Of a DNA stretch of 61,932 bases, positions 16,317-24,277 are shown piece by piece. Each line of letters opens with the position of its first letter. The stretch's first letter is position 1. The notes beneath the pieces are model-generated. The model saw nothing but the letters and a program-made list of their open reading frames with translations, made no database searches and had not been told where the DNA came from. Source of the DNA: Thermoplasmatales archaeon (GTDB lineage: Archaea > Thermoplasmatota > Thermoplasmata > Thermoplasmatales > GCA-001856825); contig JAJSLL010000010.1 in assembly GCA_026127935.1 (NCBI GenBank), forward strand, positions 1-61,932, read 5' to 3'. A program made the translations under genes and the position numbers.

Positions 16317-18656
16317 TTGACCGGAGATTTTGTGTCTGCAGTTCCTGGATCTGGTAAAACGGAGACTCTAATAAACAAGTGCTATAAGTTGATGGAAGAT
16401 GAGGGAACCGATAATGTAGTTGCCATCACTTTCACAGACAGGGCATCTGAAGAACTTATTGATAGACTGAAGAAGAGGGCACTGAAGGAGGGAAAATTAG
16501 ATATCATAAGAAAACTCCCGACTTCCAACGTGGGAACGATACACAACTTTTGTTCGAAAATTGTGAGAAAGTATGGGGCAGAAATTGGAATACCTTGGTA
16601 TTTCAGAGTGATGGACGAACTAGAATCTTTCAACCTACTGGAGAAGAGTGTAAGAAACTTCATAATAAGGATTAGAAACGATAAAGGAGTGACCGAGGAT
16701 GGTTTCATACTCAACAGAATATTAGACAAATTCGAAACAGACGTTGAGCAGATCATTAGGGACTGCACCGACATTATGGAATCTCAGAAAGGATACCTTG
16801 ATTTCATGGCGTTCACAAACGGAGCATTCTTTACCGAATATTCGAAGGATGTTTTTGACGAAAGCATAAGAAAAGAGATCTCATCCAAATTGAGAATATC
16901 TCTCTTACCTGAGTTGTTGTCTCTCCTTTCTTCATTTGTTACGAGTTACCAGGATATCAAGCAGAAGGGGCGAGTAATGGACTTCGACGATCTGTTACTT
17001 TACACTCTTAAGATAATGGAGACAAAGGGGGAAGAGATTGCAAAGAAGTACAGTTACATCCTCGTGGATGAATTTCAAGATACTGATGTACTGCAGATCG
17101 CGATATTTGAAAAATTCTGGGAATTTGGGTCTTCCTTCTTCGTGGTTGGCGATCTAAACCAGAGTATCTACTCATTTCGCGGTGCGCATCCTGGAGCTCA
17201 GAGAAGGTTCTCGAACCACATCTCAAACCAGGTCACCTTGAAGACAAACAGGAGAAGCGGTAAGAATCTCATTTCTTTTTTCAATAAGTTCTTTCCTTCC
17301 TTGATGGAATACGAACAGATGGAGGGTCTCTCAGAGAACGAAGGAGGTGCTTATCTATACATCGTTGAGGATAAACTCTCAGCTGTTGCTGAAGTCATAA
17401 AGGCGCGAATAATAGAAGGGGAACTTCCTGGAAACATAGCAGTACTTAGCAGAATTTCTTCAGACTTCTTCAATCTGAAAAGATACCTGAAACAGGAAGG
17501 TATCAATTGCGTTCTCATTTCGGGGGAGTCGATACTTAAGTCGCAAGAGGGTAAGGACGTGCTTTCACTCGTCCGTTACCTTTCAGACCCTGGAGATCAG
17601 GTCGCTCAAGCATCACTGTTATTTTCGCCACTGTTCCACATGAACGTTACAGAACTTATGAGGTCCAAGGACAAGTTCGACGAGATTATAGAAAGTAGAC
17701 TCGGCCGATATCGTGAGGATTTGAAAATCGAGCGAATTGATTTCTTGCTTAGCAAGATTCTTTCTGAGGAAGGCTACATCTCCAACCTGCTCGGTACTAA
17801 TGGCGGAAGTGAAAGAGTCAGCCGACTCTATAGAATTCTCGAGCTCATCTCCTCCCATGTGACCGCTTATGGTGGTTCTCCATACTCGCTTGCAGAGTGG
17901 CTGTTGAACGCCAGTGAAAGTAAGGAAAGTGGACCCATCGAGGATCTTCTTCAAGATCGAACGAGAGTAAAGGTAATGACAATTCACCAAGCCAAGGGAC
18001 TAGAATTCTCCACTGTAATAGTTTATGATTTCCGTCCAGGAATAGACAGGGATAAGTATTACTCGGATGAATATTCTGGAATTGTTCCGAAGAGAGACAA
18101 AGATTTCATCAGCTCTCCAAGCAAGAAGATAATTGGCAGGACGGAAAGACACAGCTTCTCCATGAACGAAGAATCAAGAATAATGTATGTAGCATTTACC
18201 CGGGCCAAAAACGACTTGCACGTGATAGTATCTGAAAAAGACCTAAAGGATGAAAGGTCTGCCAAAAAGGGAGATGACCCTCTCTCAGTATTGCAGACAA
18301 CCCTATCCCTGTGGAAGGGGAGCGGAACAAAAGAGCGGGCTGAGGCTATAGACAGAGTTTCAATGCTGACAGGCAAGATTTCAAAGACAAATCCTTTGGA
18401 GATTCATGAGACTAAACCTCCTCCCACAACGGTTCCAACTATAGAAGTTGTCAAGTGCAGTACGCAGAGCGATGATGATAATGAATCTGCGATAATACAA
18501 TTCCTAAGAGAGAAGGGTGACAGGATTAAAGAGTTCAGGATTCTATCCAAAGGTTTTAGAATGACAGTTTCTGAGAAGGGACTCAAGATCTATGAAGACG
18601 CTGCAGTTTCCAACAATTATTTCGCGAGAGACGGTAAGATTGAATTCACACTCTAG
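16317..18656 (+). CDS. UvrD/AddA-like superfamily 1 DNA helicase
   Basis: About 779 residues from a TTG start at 16317, chosen because GGAG lies eight bases upstream and it directly follows the nuclease stop. Superfamily 1 motifs are complete: I (PGSGKTETL, 9-17), Ia (AITFTDRASEEL), II (LVDEFQDT, near 248), III (GDLNQSIYSFRGA, near 278), V (IHQAKGLEF, near 555) and VI (YVAFTRAK, near 624). Unlike bacterial AddA it ends soon after motif VI and has no C-terminal nuclease. With the upstream gene it likely forms a helicase-nuclease that processes double-strand ends. Confidence 0.88.
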   Translation: MTGDFVSAVPGSGKTETLINKCYKLMEDEGTDNVVAITFTDRASEELIDRLKKRALKEGKLDIIRKLPTSNVGTIHNFCSKIVRKYGAEIGIPWYFRVMDELESFNLLEKSVRNFIIRIRNDKGVTEDGFILNRILDKFETDVEQIIRDCTDIMESQKGYLDFMAFTNGAFFTEYSKDVFDESIRKEISSKLRISLLPELLSLLSSFVTSYQDIKQKGRVMDFDDLLLYTLKIMETKGEEIAKKYSYILVDEFQDTDVLQIAIFEKFWEFGSSFFVVGDLNQSIYSFRGAHPGAQRRFSNHISNQVTLKTNRRSGKNLISFFNKFFPSLMEYEQMEGLSENEGGAYLYIVEDKLSAVAEVIKARIIEGELPGNIAVLSRISSDFFNLKRYLKQEGINCVLISGESILKSQEGKDVLSLVRYLSDPGDQVAQASLLFSPLFHMNVTELMRSKDKFDEIIESRLGRYREDLKIERIDFLLSKILSEEGYISNLLGTNGGSERVSRLYRILELISSHVTAYGGSPYSLAEWLLNASESKESGPIEDLLQDRTRVKVMTIHQAKGLEFSTVIVYDFRPGIDRDKYYSDEYSGIVPKRDKDFISSPSKKIIGRTERHSFSMNEESRIMYVAFTRAKNDLHVIVSEKDLKDERSAKKGDDPLSVLQTTLSLWKGSGTKERAEAIDRVSMLTGKISKTNPLEIHETKPPPTTVPTIEVVKCSTQSDDDNESAIIQFLREKGDRIKEFRILSKGFRMTVSEKGLKIYEDAAVSNNYFARDGKIEFTL

Positions 18657-18783
18657 CCACTTCAATAGGTCAACGCAAACTTGTTGTAAGCTATTCTCGA
18701 AGGAACTGAACTTACCTAATGCTGCACTATAATTGAGTTCTGTTCATTGAGAGATGTTTTATATTTTCATTGAATTAAGCTTA

Positions 18784-18858
18784 GCTCCGGTAGTGTAGAC
18801 CGGCCAAGCATATGGGGCTCTCAATCCCACGACCCGGGTCCAAATCCCGGCCGGAGCA
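18784..18858 (+). tRNA. tRNA-Glu (anticodon CTC)
   Basis: A complete cloverleaf. The acceptor stem GCTCCGG pairs with CCGGAGC. The anticodon stem TGGGG/TCCCA closes loop CTCTCAA, so the anticodon is CTC (Glu). The D arm and T arm (CCGGGTCCAAATCCCGG) are standard and the discriminator is A. There is no intron and CCA is not encoded. Confidence 0.94.
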
Positions 18859-18863
18859 TTGTC

Positions 18864-18874
18864 CAAACTTTTTT
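18864..18874 (+). terminator. T-tract terminator after tRNA-Glu
   Basis: A run of seven or more T residues begins a few bases after the tRNA 3' end. In archaea T-rich tracts terminate transcription without a required hairpin. Assignment is by position only. Confidence 0.4.
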
Positions 18875-19236
18875 TGAATTCCATTAGCTTGGTTGGTGCT
18901 TTTCTATTTCAGATCATAAATTCTTGTTATGGCCTTTTTTTCTGGAATCTTAGAGGTGGACTTGAAACGAAAACTTCAGCAATCATGCATTTCATCTGTG
19001 CCTATCCTCCTGTTTTCTTCAGTCAACAATGGAACTGCAATTCCCTTTTCACTTATTCAATACCGTCTTGTTTAGAAACGAACAGTCTTAGTTTGGTCAT
19101 TCGCCTGAACTTGAGAAATGAAATGTAAATTCGCCAGTCGATAATCTATGTGAATTAGGGCCGGACCAGGAAAGCAGACAACCTACATTCCTATGATTTC
19201 TCCTACTTCCACGACCTTGAAATGAATACCAGATTT
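18875..19236. other. Intergenic region after tRNA-Glu
   Basis: An open plus-strand frame of 89 codons starts immediately after the tRNA, but its translation is rich in Leu, Ser, Phe and Cys, has no recognisable domain and no promoter. I treat it as non-coding. I see no RNA gene or repeat here. Confidence 0.4.
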
Positions 19237-19422
19237 TCAGAACAATTTCTTTTTGATTGCCCCATTTACTTTCTGCATTACATCCGGGGAAATTTCTGCC
19301 ATTCCGTGCTTTGATTTAGCGTGCTCTGCTATCAATGGCATAAGTTCTTCTTTAGTCGCTGCTTGTGTCGAAAATCCGCAATCCAAGCCAATATCACTAC
19401 ACTTGAATGTATACCTGGCCAT
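19237..19422 (-). CDS. DUF1059 family small protein
   Basis: A 61-residue protein with the DUF1059 pattern: an early Cys (8), Asp-Cys (14-15) in GLDCGFSTQAATKEEL, and a His-rich helix EHAKSKHGM. The family is widespread, small and of unknown function; the Cys/His pattern suggests metal or nucleic-acid binding. It is divergent from the dCMP deaminase gene with a short shared promoter region. Confidence 0.8.
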   Translation of the reverse strand: MARYTFKCSDIGLDCGFSTQAATKEELMPLIAEHAKSKHGMAEISPDVMQKVNGAIKKKLF

Positions 19423-19528
19423 GTCTGTCTATCATATCGCCGAATAAAAGTGTTTTGTTGGCCATATGGGTTCAATTCCTTTGACTGCAGTTCTAAATCC
19501 TTTTTTACGAGGTAGGGATATAACCTCA

Positions 19529-20038
19529 ATGGAAAGACCTTCCTGGGATGAATATTTCATGAGAATGGCCTTTATGGCCGCCACTAGGTCCAACTGTGTT
19601 AGAAGAAAGGTGGGAGCCATCATAGTCAAAGAGAAGAGGATAATGTCGACGGGCTATAATGGCCCACCAAGGGGAGCTCTGCACTGCGACGAAGCGGGGT
19701 GCCTTCGAGATCAGCTGAAAGTACCTGCAGGAGAGAGGAGAGAGCTTTGCAGAGGTCTTCACGCAGAACAGAATGCAATCATTCAGGCAGCCTATAACGG
19801 AACGGCAATCAAAGATAGCATTATTTACGTAACAACCCATCCGTGTTCAGATTGTTCGAAGATGATTATAAACGCTGGAATAAAGGAGATTATATTCTCA
19901 GAAGGGTACCCGGATGAACTCTCTGAATTGATGTTGATAGAGAGCGATATTGAAACCAGAAACTACGATGTTTCAAAGGAATTCAAAGAACTGCTGTTTG
20001 GACGCAACGTAGAACTGATTCATAAGGCAGTAGATTAG
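19529..20038 (+). CDS. dCMP deaminase family cytidine deaminase
   Basis: 169 residues from the ATG at 19529. The frame opens at 19466, but the conserved sequence starts with RPSWDEYFM, so the later ATG is preferred. The zinc-dependent deaminase site is H78-A-E80 with P105-C106-S-D-C109. Extra cysteines and His in HCDEAGCLR and RELCRG match the dCMP/ComE-type structural zinc. It likely deaminates dCMP to dUMP for thymidylate synthesis. It stands alone between DUF1059 and a convergent aldo/keto reductase. Confidence 0.87.
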   Translation: MERPSWDEYFMRMAFMAATRSNCVRRKVGAIIVKEKRIMSTGYNGPPRGALHCDEAGCLRDQLKVPAGERRELCRGLHAEQNAIIQAAYNGTAIKDSIIYVTTHPCSDCSKMIINAGIKEIIFSEGYPDELSELMLIESDIETRNYDVSKEFKELLFGRNVELIHKAVD

Positions 20039-20082
20039 TCTAATCGATAGAAAATTTGTTCTGAGTAGGAGACTGGGAGATA

Positions 20083-21015
20083 TCAGAATGTATCCAGTTT
20101 ATCTTTTATCTCCAGATACTTGTCTTCAATTTTCTTGTTCTGCTCAGGAGAGAGTCTCCATCCGTTCGATTGTAGGTTTATTGTTGCCTGATCTCTATTC
20201 CTTGCTCCGGGTATGGGAATGACATTCCCCCTCGAGATCAGCCAGTTAAGTGCGAGTTGAACGACAGAATGGCCCGTTTCTAGTGAGATATCTCTGAGTA
20301 CAGAAAGGAATGGTGCGATCAACCTTATGTTCTGTTCCGAGAACAGCTTGTTGCTCTTTCGGACGTCGCTCGGCTCAAGGTTAGAGTAATCGTACTTGAA
20401 AGTAAGCAATCCCTGCGCGAGGGGCGAATAAGCAATTACGCTTATTTTCTCCCTGTTAAGATATGGAAGCATCTCTTCTTCGATCTCCCTCTGAATGATG
20501 TTGTACCTCACCTGATTGGAAACAATATCCAAATTCGATAAGTAAGATCTGGCCTCTTCGATCTGGCAAATGCTAAAATTTGACAGTCCAATGTATCTAA
20601 TTTTTCCATCATTAGCCATTTTCTCAAGTGTCTTCATGGTGTCTTTCAGTGAAATGTATATGTCTGGCCAGTGGACCTGGTACAGGTCGATGTAATTCGT
20701 ATTCAATCTCTTTAGACTGCCATCCAGTGCTCTTTCTAGATATTCCGGTTTCAAGTGGCTTCCTGATGCTTTTGTCGCTATGATAATCTCGTCTCGAATG
20801 TCCTTTATTACTTCACCAATAACTGATTCCGAATGGCCATCACCGTATACTTCCGCAGTGTCGATGAAATTCAATCCCATTTCAATAGAGGTCAAAATTG
20901 CATTCTTCACGTCTGAGTCGACAATTTTCCCCCAGCCTTTCGCCCCCGCCTGCCAAGCACCAAGTCCAATAACGGAAACTTTTAGATCAGATTTTCCGAG
21001 GTTCGTATATTCCAT
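20083..21015 (-). CDS. Aldo/keto reductase
   Basis: A 310-residue (beta/alpha)8 NADPH-dependent oxidoreductase. The catalytic tetrad is visible: Asp 52 and Tyr 57 (FIDTAEVYG), Lys near 84 (ATKASG) and His near 117 (QVHWPD). The C-terminal PIPGARNRDQATINLQS is the cofactor phosphate-binding segment. It resembles the general stress/sugar aldo-keto reductases; the substrate is unknown. It is divergent from the orc1/cdc6 paralogue, sharing about 50 bases of promoter region. Confidence 0.9.
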   Translation of the reverse strand: MEYTNLGKSDLKVSVIGLGAWQAGAKGWGKIVDSDVKNAILTSIEMGLNFIDTAEVYGDGHSESVIGEVIKDIRDEIIIATKASGSHLKPEYLERALDGSLKRLNTNYIDLYQVHWPDIYISLKDTMKTLEKMANDGKIRYIGLSNFSICQIEEARSYLSNLDIVSNQVRYNIIQREIEEEMLPYLNREKISVIAYSPLAQGLLTFKYDYSNLEPSDVRKSNKLFSEQNIRLIAPFLSVLRDISLETGHSVVQLALNWLISRGNVIPIPGARNRDQATINLQSNGWRLSPEQNKKIEDKYLEIKDKLDTF

Positions 21016-21068
21016 GTTCCGACATAATAGGTTTTATAATTAACTTTCGTTTATCGGCTAAAACCCCG

Positions 21069-22160
21069 ATGAAAATCATAAAAAATTCAGCGGTCCTTTC
21101 TCAGGAATATATTCCTGAAAAAATCATCGCACGACAAGAGTATATCGCACGCCTCAAGGAACTTATACGGGTAAGCAACGTATCCTCTTCTTTCGTGATT
21201 AGGGGAAATCCAGGTACTGGGAAAACGCTGATCGGAAAATATTTGTTGAGAGAGCTCAGGGAATTTAAGGGGGCTTACGTTAACTGCTACGTCAACCAGT
21301 CAGATAGGGCCATAGTATCCACCATTCTAGCCAATCCCAACATAAGACTACCAGAACTGGGAAACACTCGCTCTGAATCTCTTTCCAGTCTGCTGTTCAG
21401 AGAACTCCCGGACAGGAACAACCTGATCGTTCTTGATGAATCTCAATCACTGAAACGTACCCACAGCCAGATAGTTTACCTGCTCTCGAGGAGCAAGGAA
21501 CTAGGTGGTCCTGAGGTGAAATTGGTTCTACTTTCTATGGAGGAACCAGAAATGTATCTCGACAAGAGTACGCTCTCAGGATTGGGTAAGTACAACAGAA
21601 TCCCACTCAAGGAGTACGATTCCAATGAACTATATCTAATTCTAAAAGACAGAGCTAGCAATGGTCTTTACGAAGGTTCGTACACAGAATCTGCCATTAA
21701 CAGGATTTCAGAACTACTGGAAGAAAACGGCAGTGCACGCGTTGCCATAGAATTGCTCAGGAATTCGGCGCTATATGCAGAATCGAGGAACGTTTTCTTG
21801 GACGAAGACGAGGTTCTTCAGGCATATAGGGACTTCTCCCCTCCACTCGAAGAAAGCTCGCTCATCAATCTTGACGACGACGAGATTGAACTACTGAAAT
21901 CGTTGCTTGAGTCTATAAACATCGAGAAGGGGTTCAAGACATCAGACTTGAAGAATTTGGGTAGCGGTATGAGCGACTCGAGGATCTACAAGTTCCTCAA
22001 GTCGATAGAACTCTCAGGCTTGGTAAAAAAGAGTAGGATCGGAAAAGGATATTCCGGGGGTGTTGAGAATGAATATATTCTCAGAGTCTCACCTCAATTC
22101 TTACTTGCAAAGCTGAATATTATGGAAAAGTCAAAGGAGACCTTCCAAAAGGAAGGTTGA
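21069..22160 (+). CDS. Orc1/Cdc6-family AAA+ protein, paralogue
   Basis: A 363-residue AAA+ protein with the ORC/CDC6 layout: Walker A GNPGTGKT near 46-53, Walker B LIVLDES near 119, and a C-terminal winged helix (about 275-345). The canonical Orc1 at 27547 has LDEID in Walker B, whereas this one has LDESQ, so it is a diverged paralogue. It may bind a different origin or act in regulation. Two Orc1/Cdc6 genes 5 kb apart suggest origin-proximal DNA. The FtsZ-like orphan follows 66 bases downstream behind its own TATA box. Confidence 0.85.
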   Translation: MKIIKNSAVLSQEYIPEKIIARQEYIARLKELIRVSNVSSSFVIRGNPGTGKTLIGKYLLRELREFKGAYVNCYVNQSDRAIVSTILANPNIRLPELGNTRSESLSSLLFRELPDRNNLIVLDESQSLKRTHSQIVYLLSRSKELGGPEVKLVLLSMEEPEMYLDKSTLSGLGKYNRIPLKEYDSNELYLILKDRASNGLYEGSYTESAINRISELLEENGSARVAIELLRNSALYAESRNVFLDEDEVLQAYRDFSPPLEESSLINLDDDEIELLKSLLESINIEKGFKTSDLKNLGSGMSDSRIYKFLKSIELSGLVKKSRIGKGYSGGVENEYILRVSPQFLLAKLNIMEKSKETFQKEG

Positions 22161-22196
22161 AACTACCGGAGAGTTATACATTCCTAAATCAAAAAG

Positions 22197-22206
22197 CTTA
22201 TATATT
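22197..22206 (+). promoter_or_regulatory. TATA box of the FtsZ-like gene
   Basis: CTTATATATT is centred about 26 bases before the ATG at 22227. This places the transcription start at or next to the start codon, so the mRNA is probably leaderless. Confidence 0.6.
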
Positions 22207-22226
22207 GTCATATCAATGTCATTAAT

Positions 22227-22754
22227 ATGTCAGACAATTTTAAAGTTATTGGTATAGGGGGTGCTGGAGTGAACATAGTAAAAACTCTCGGATATAGAAA
22301 TTCAGAGTACATAGACTCATCCAACTTTGTTTCTTTTGAGGAGATTTCACAATTTGTTGGGAAACAAGAAAGGGATCAAAGGGTGGTTATCGTCTCTTCT
22401 CCCGCAGGAGAGTTCTCTTCTACCGTTCTTAAATTCGTCTGCAAAGCCCTAAACTCAAAGGGAAACAAGGTTTTCTTAGTAGGGATAATGCCATTCCACA
22501 GCGAATCCCCGGAAAGAAAGAAAAGGGGATACGGAGTACTAAAGGACCTTAGAAGGATAGTCGATTCTTCGGTAATTGTTGAAAACGAGAACTTTGCATC
22601 AGCAATGAGTGAATATTCCTGGGTTCAGGCAATGTCAAGAATCAATGACTATGTTAACGAGCTTGTAAAGGGTTTCTTATCACGGGAAGAACCATATATG
22701 TCGGATCCAGAAAGGAAGGAACTAGCATCAAACACAAGAGCTGTTCCTAATTAA
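22227..22754 (+). CDS. FtsZ-like N-domain protein lacking the GTPase signature
   Basis: A 175-residue protein. Its start VIGIGGAGVN matches the first nucleotide-binding loop of FtsZ. The middle VVIVSSPAGEFSSTVLKFV aligns with the FtsZ strand and T4 loop, but the tubulin signature GGGTGTG is replaced by PAGEFSS. Then VGIMPFHSESPERKKRGYGVLKDLR matches the FtsZ segment IVTLPFSAEGRVRMDNAIYGIEKL. The C-terminal FtsZ domain is absent. A true ftsZ is at 47538. GTP binding is doubtful; it may cap or regulate FtsZ. The alignment is by eye. Confidence 0.6.
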   Translation: MSDNFKVIGIGGAGVNIVKTLGYRNSEYIDSSNFVSFEEISQFVGKQERDQRVVIVSSPAGEFSSTVLKFVCKALNSKGNKVFLVGIMPFHSESPERKKRGYGVLKDLRRIVDSSVIVENENFASAMSEYSWVQAMSRINDYVNELVKGFLSREEPYMSDPERKELASNTRAVPN

Positions 22755-22772
22755 AATCCCCTTAAGGGATTC
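22755..22772 (+). repeat. Inverted repeat just after the FtsZ-like stop
   Basis: AATCCC-CTTAA-GGGATT forms a perfect six-pair hairpin immediately after the stop codon. It could be a terminator stem or the outer edge of the degraded insertion element that follows. No T tract follows it. Confidence 0.35.
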
Positions 22773-22889
22773 TCCACATCAGAACTCACCCTTTGTTACA
22801 AAAATCATCCAAAGAAAGCCCATCAATTCATTGGTGTGATGAATTTGGAGCGACAAGTTTTAGATGAGCTACACTACATCCAATTAAGA

Positions 22890-23290
22890 CGGAGTACCAG
22901 CGCAAGAACACGTCCGTTTCAATGATCAACTATCACATAGTCTTCCGTCCAAGATACAGAAGGCACATTCTGGTGAAAAGTATTAAGGAGAGACTCGAAG
23001 AAATAATAGCCTTATGTTGCGGTCTATACCAATTGGAACGTGATTGCCAAAGACGTCATGCCAGATCACGTCCATCTCTTTGTTTCCGCAGATACCCACA
23101 CAAAACCAGACATAGTCGTAAAGAGTTTCTGTACCTCTTGAAGATGCCAACATTTTGGACACGTTCATATTTCCTTTCTACTGCCGGGAACGTTTCATAA
23201 TCCACAATAAAAAATACATAGAGAGGCAATGCGAAACCTTATGATTTTAACCTATAAAATCAAACACGGTAGGGATTCGATCATTTAATT
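22890..23290 (+). mobile_element. Degenerate IS200/IS605-type element (tnpA remnant and tnpB start)
   Basis: Pieces of a Y1 (HUH) transposase remain in two frames. INYHIVFRPRYRR is read from 22925 in one frame; the catalytic MPDHVHLF is read near 23058-23081 in another frame, with a frameshift between them. From 23241 the start MILTYKIKHGRD of a TnpB-like protein is visible for about 12 codons and then the frame is lost. The order tnpA then tnpB on one strand is that of the IS605 family. The element is inactive; exact ends are not visible to me. Confidence 0.75.
22922..23200 (+). pseudogene. tnpA Y1 transposase pseudogene
   Basis: The N-terminal third (INYHIVFRPRYRRHILVKS) is readable from the first frame. 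After about residue 30 the frame is lost, and the HVHLF metal-binding motif with the following VSADTHTKPD is in the next frame. The C-terminal tyrosine helix is degraded. At least one frameshift separates the parts, so it cannot give a full transposase. Confidence 0.7.
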
Positions 23291-23433
23291 AAGTGGATAC
23301 ACAGCGTTTGTCATGGATTTACTAGAACCGACAGTCGATTTATACCATGCTGACAGAATTGATACGCTGAAGAGAGGATATTGTTTAAGTATCCAAGTTG
23401 AAAACATCCGAAGCAAAATGGAATATAGACGAT

Positions 23434-23763
23434 TCAATAATTGAATCTCCTCTCATACTCTTTGTGAGGAAACCACTCCAGCAGAATTGCAATTATTTCC
23501 ACTTCGCTCCCGGCAACGGAATAAACTAATCTCCACGCGTTGGGTAAGTTGTATTTCCACAGGTTGTCGATTTCATATTTGCTCACGTAAGTTTTCGGTA
23601 TTTATTGTTTTGGTATCTGAATACCACAGAATGGATTTTACTTGAGGTCGTCCGTTGCTCGCTCCAGGAATTTGTAAAGTGATGGATTATCAGTCTTCAT
23701 CCTGAAATAGGCTTTTTGGATCTCCTCATCTGCAAATACCACTGTGATTTTCTTGTCAATCAC
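23434..23763 (-). pseudogene. RelE-like toxin pseudogene with two in-frame stops
   Basis: From a GTG at 23763 the minus strand reads VIDKKITVVFADEEIQKAY, continues to FLERATDDLK, then TAA (23638-23640), NPFCGIQIPKQ, then TAA (23602-23604), then IPKTYVSKYEIDNLWKY and on to a C-terminus ending EYERRFNY. The frame is otherwise uninterrupted over 109 codons. The pattern LWKYNLPNAWRLVYS with EWFPHKEYERRF matches an archaeal RelE-type toxin family. The start overlaps the stop of the upstream partner gene by one base, a toxin-antitoxin arrangement. The toxin should be dead unless stops are read through. Confidence 0.75.
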
Positions 23764-24029
23764 TACTTCAGCACCAGCTTGCTGTTACTGTACTTGCTTA
23801 CCAGTTCAGGATTCCACACCCAGATTATCTTACCATTATGCTGGACAATTTTCCCTGAATCTTCCAGATATGAAATGATTAGGTTGAACGTCTGGTACAT
23901 CACTTTCTTCTCCAAGGCAAGCCACAGTTGCCTCTTTGATGGATATTCTTCCGCCTTTCTAAGAGTATCCTCTACCATAAGGACAGTATCCAACCTAGGG
24001 TAGTGCACTATTGATTTGTTTTCCATCAT
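23763..24029 (-). CDS. Winged-helix-like partner (antitoxin-type) of the dead RelE-like toxin
   Basis: An 88-residue protein from the ATG at 24029 (a second ATG follows directly). The frame opens upstream at 24080, but a strong TATA box at 24041-24056 puts the start at 24029. HYPRLDTVLMVEDTLRKAEEYPSKRQLWLAL followed by NLIISYLEDSGKIVQHNGKIIWVW reads like a winged helix-turn-helix. Similar small proteins are, from memory, found beside archaeal RelE-like toxins. It appears intact while its partner is broken. Confidence 0.65.
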   Translation of the reverse strand: MMENKSIVHYPRLDTVLMVEDTLRKAEEYPSKRQLWLALEKKVMYQTFNLIISYLEDSGKIVQHNGKIIWVWNPELVSKYSNSKLVLK

Positions 24030-24040
24030 GTTGCATATTA

Positions 24041-24056
24041 TTATATAATATATAAG
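24041..24056 (-). promoter_or_regulatory. TATA box of the antitoxin-type gene
   Basis: A long alternating A/T run, TTATATAATATATAAG in plus-strand letters, is centred roughly 20 bases upstream of the ATG at 24029. It is consistent with a leaderless or near-leaderless minus-strand transcript. Confidence 0.5.
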
Positions 24057-24186
24057 TTTATACACAGAAGACAGCAACAAGAATATTCATATCGGTAGAT
24101 TGGGGTCGCTCTTAAAAAACGAAAGAGAATGCGGAGAGCCGTGCGCGATTATTCTTTTAATCGAATAACGTGACAACAAAAATTTT

Positions 24187-24277
24187 AGAAGAGGTAATCC
24201 CTCTTCTTCCTCATAATCGTCAACACAGACAGGGATGTGTTGAAGGGCAGCACTGATACGCCCAGAGGTGCAACTCT
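24187..24277 (+). promoter_or_regulatory. Structured leader of the threonine synthase gene (candidate cis-regulatory RNA)
   Basis: Four hairpins lie end to end before the ATG at 24278. First AGAAGAGG (24187-24194) pairs perfectly with CCTCTTCT (24200-24207) around a five-base loop. Then CAACACA (24221-24227) pairs with TGTGTTG (24236-24242). Then GGGC (24245-24248) pairs with GCCC (24260-24263). Last AGAG (24264-24267) pairs with CTCT (24274-24277), and this last stem contains the GAGG ribosome-binding sequence. A TATA-like TCTTTTAATC near 24153-24162 would start transcription near 24185, exactly before the first stem. I do not recognise a known riboswitch class. Confidence 0.45.

Noticed and set aside
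18859-19128. 89-codon open frame right after tRNA-Glu
   Set aside because: It begins at the tRNA end, has hydrophobic low-complexity sequence with no family pattern and no promoter; chance frame.
22755-24277. Replication origin in the gene-poor zone between the two orc1/cdc6 genes
   Set aside because: I found no TTCCA-N-TGGAA elements here; transposon and toxin remnants explain the gap. The candidate at 27361-27546 is better.
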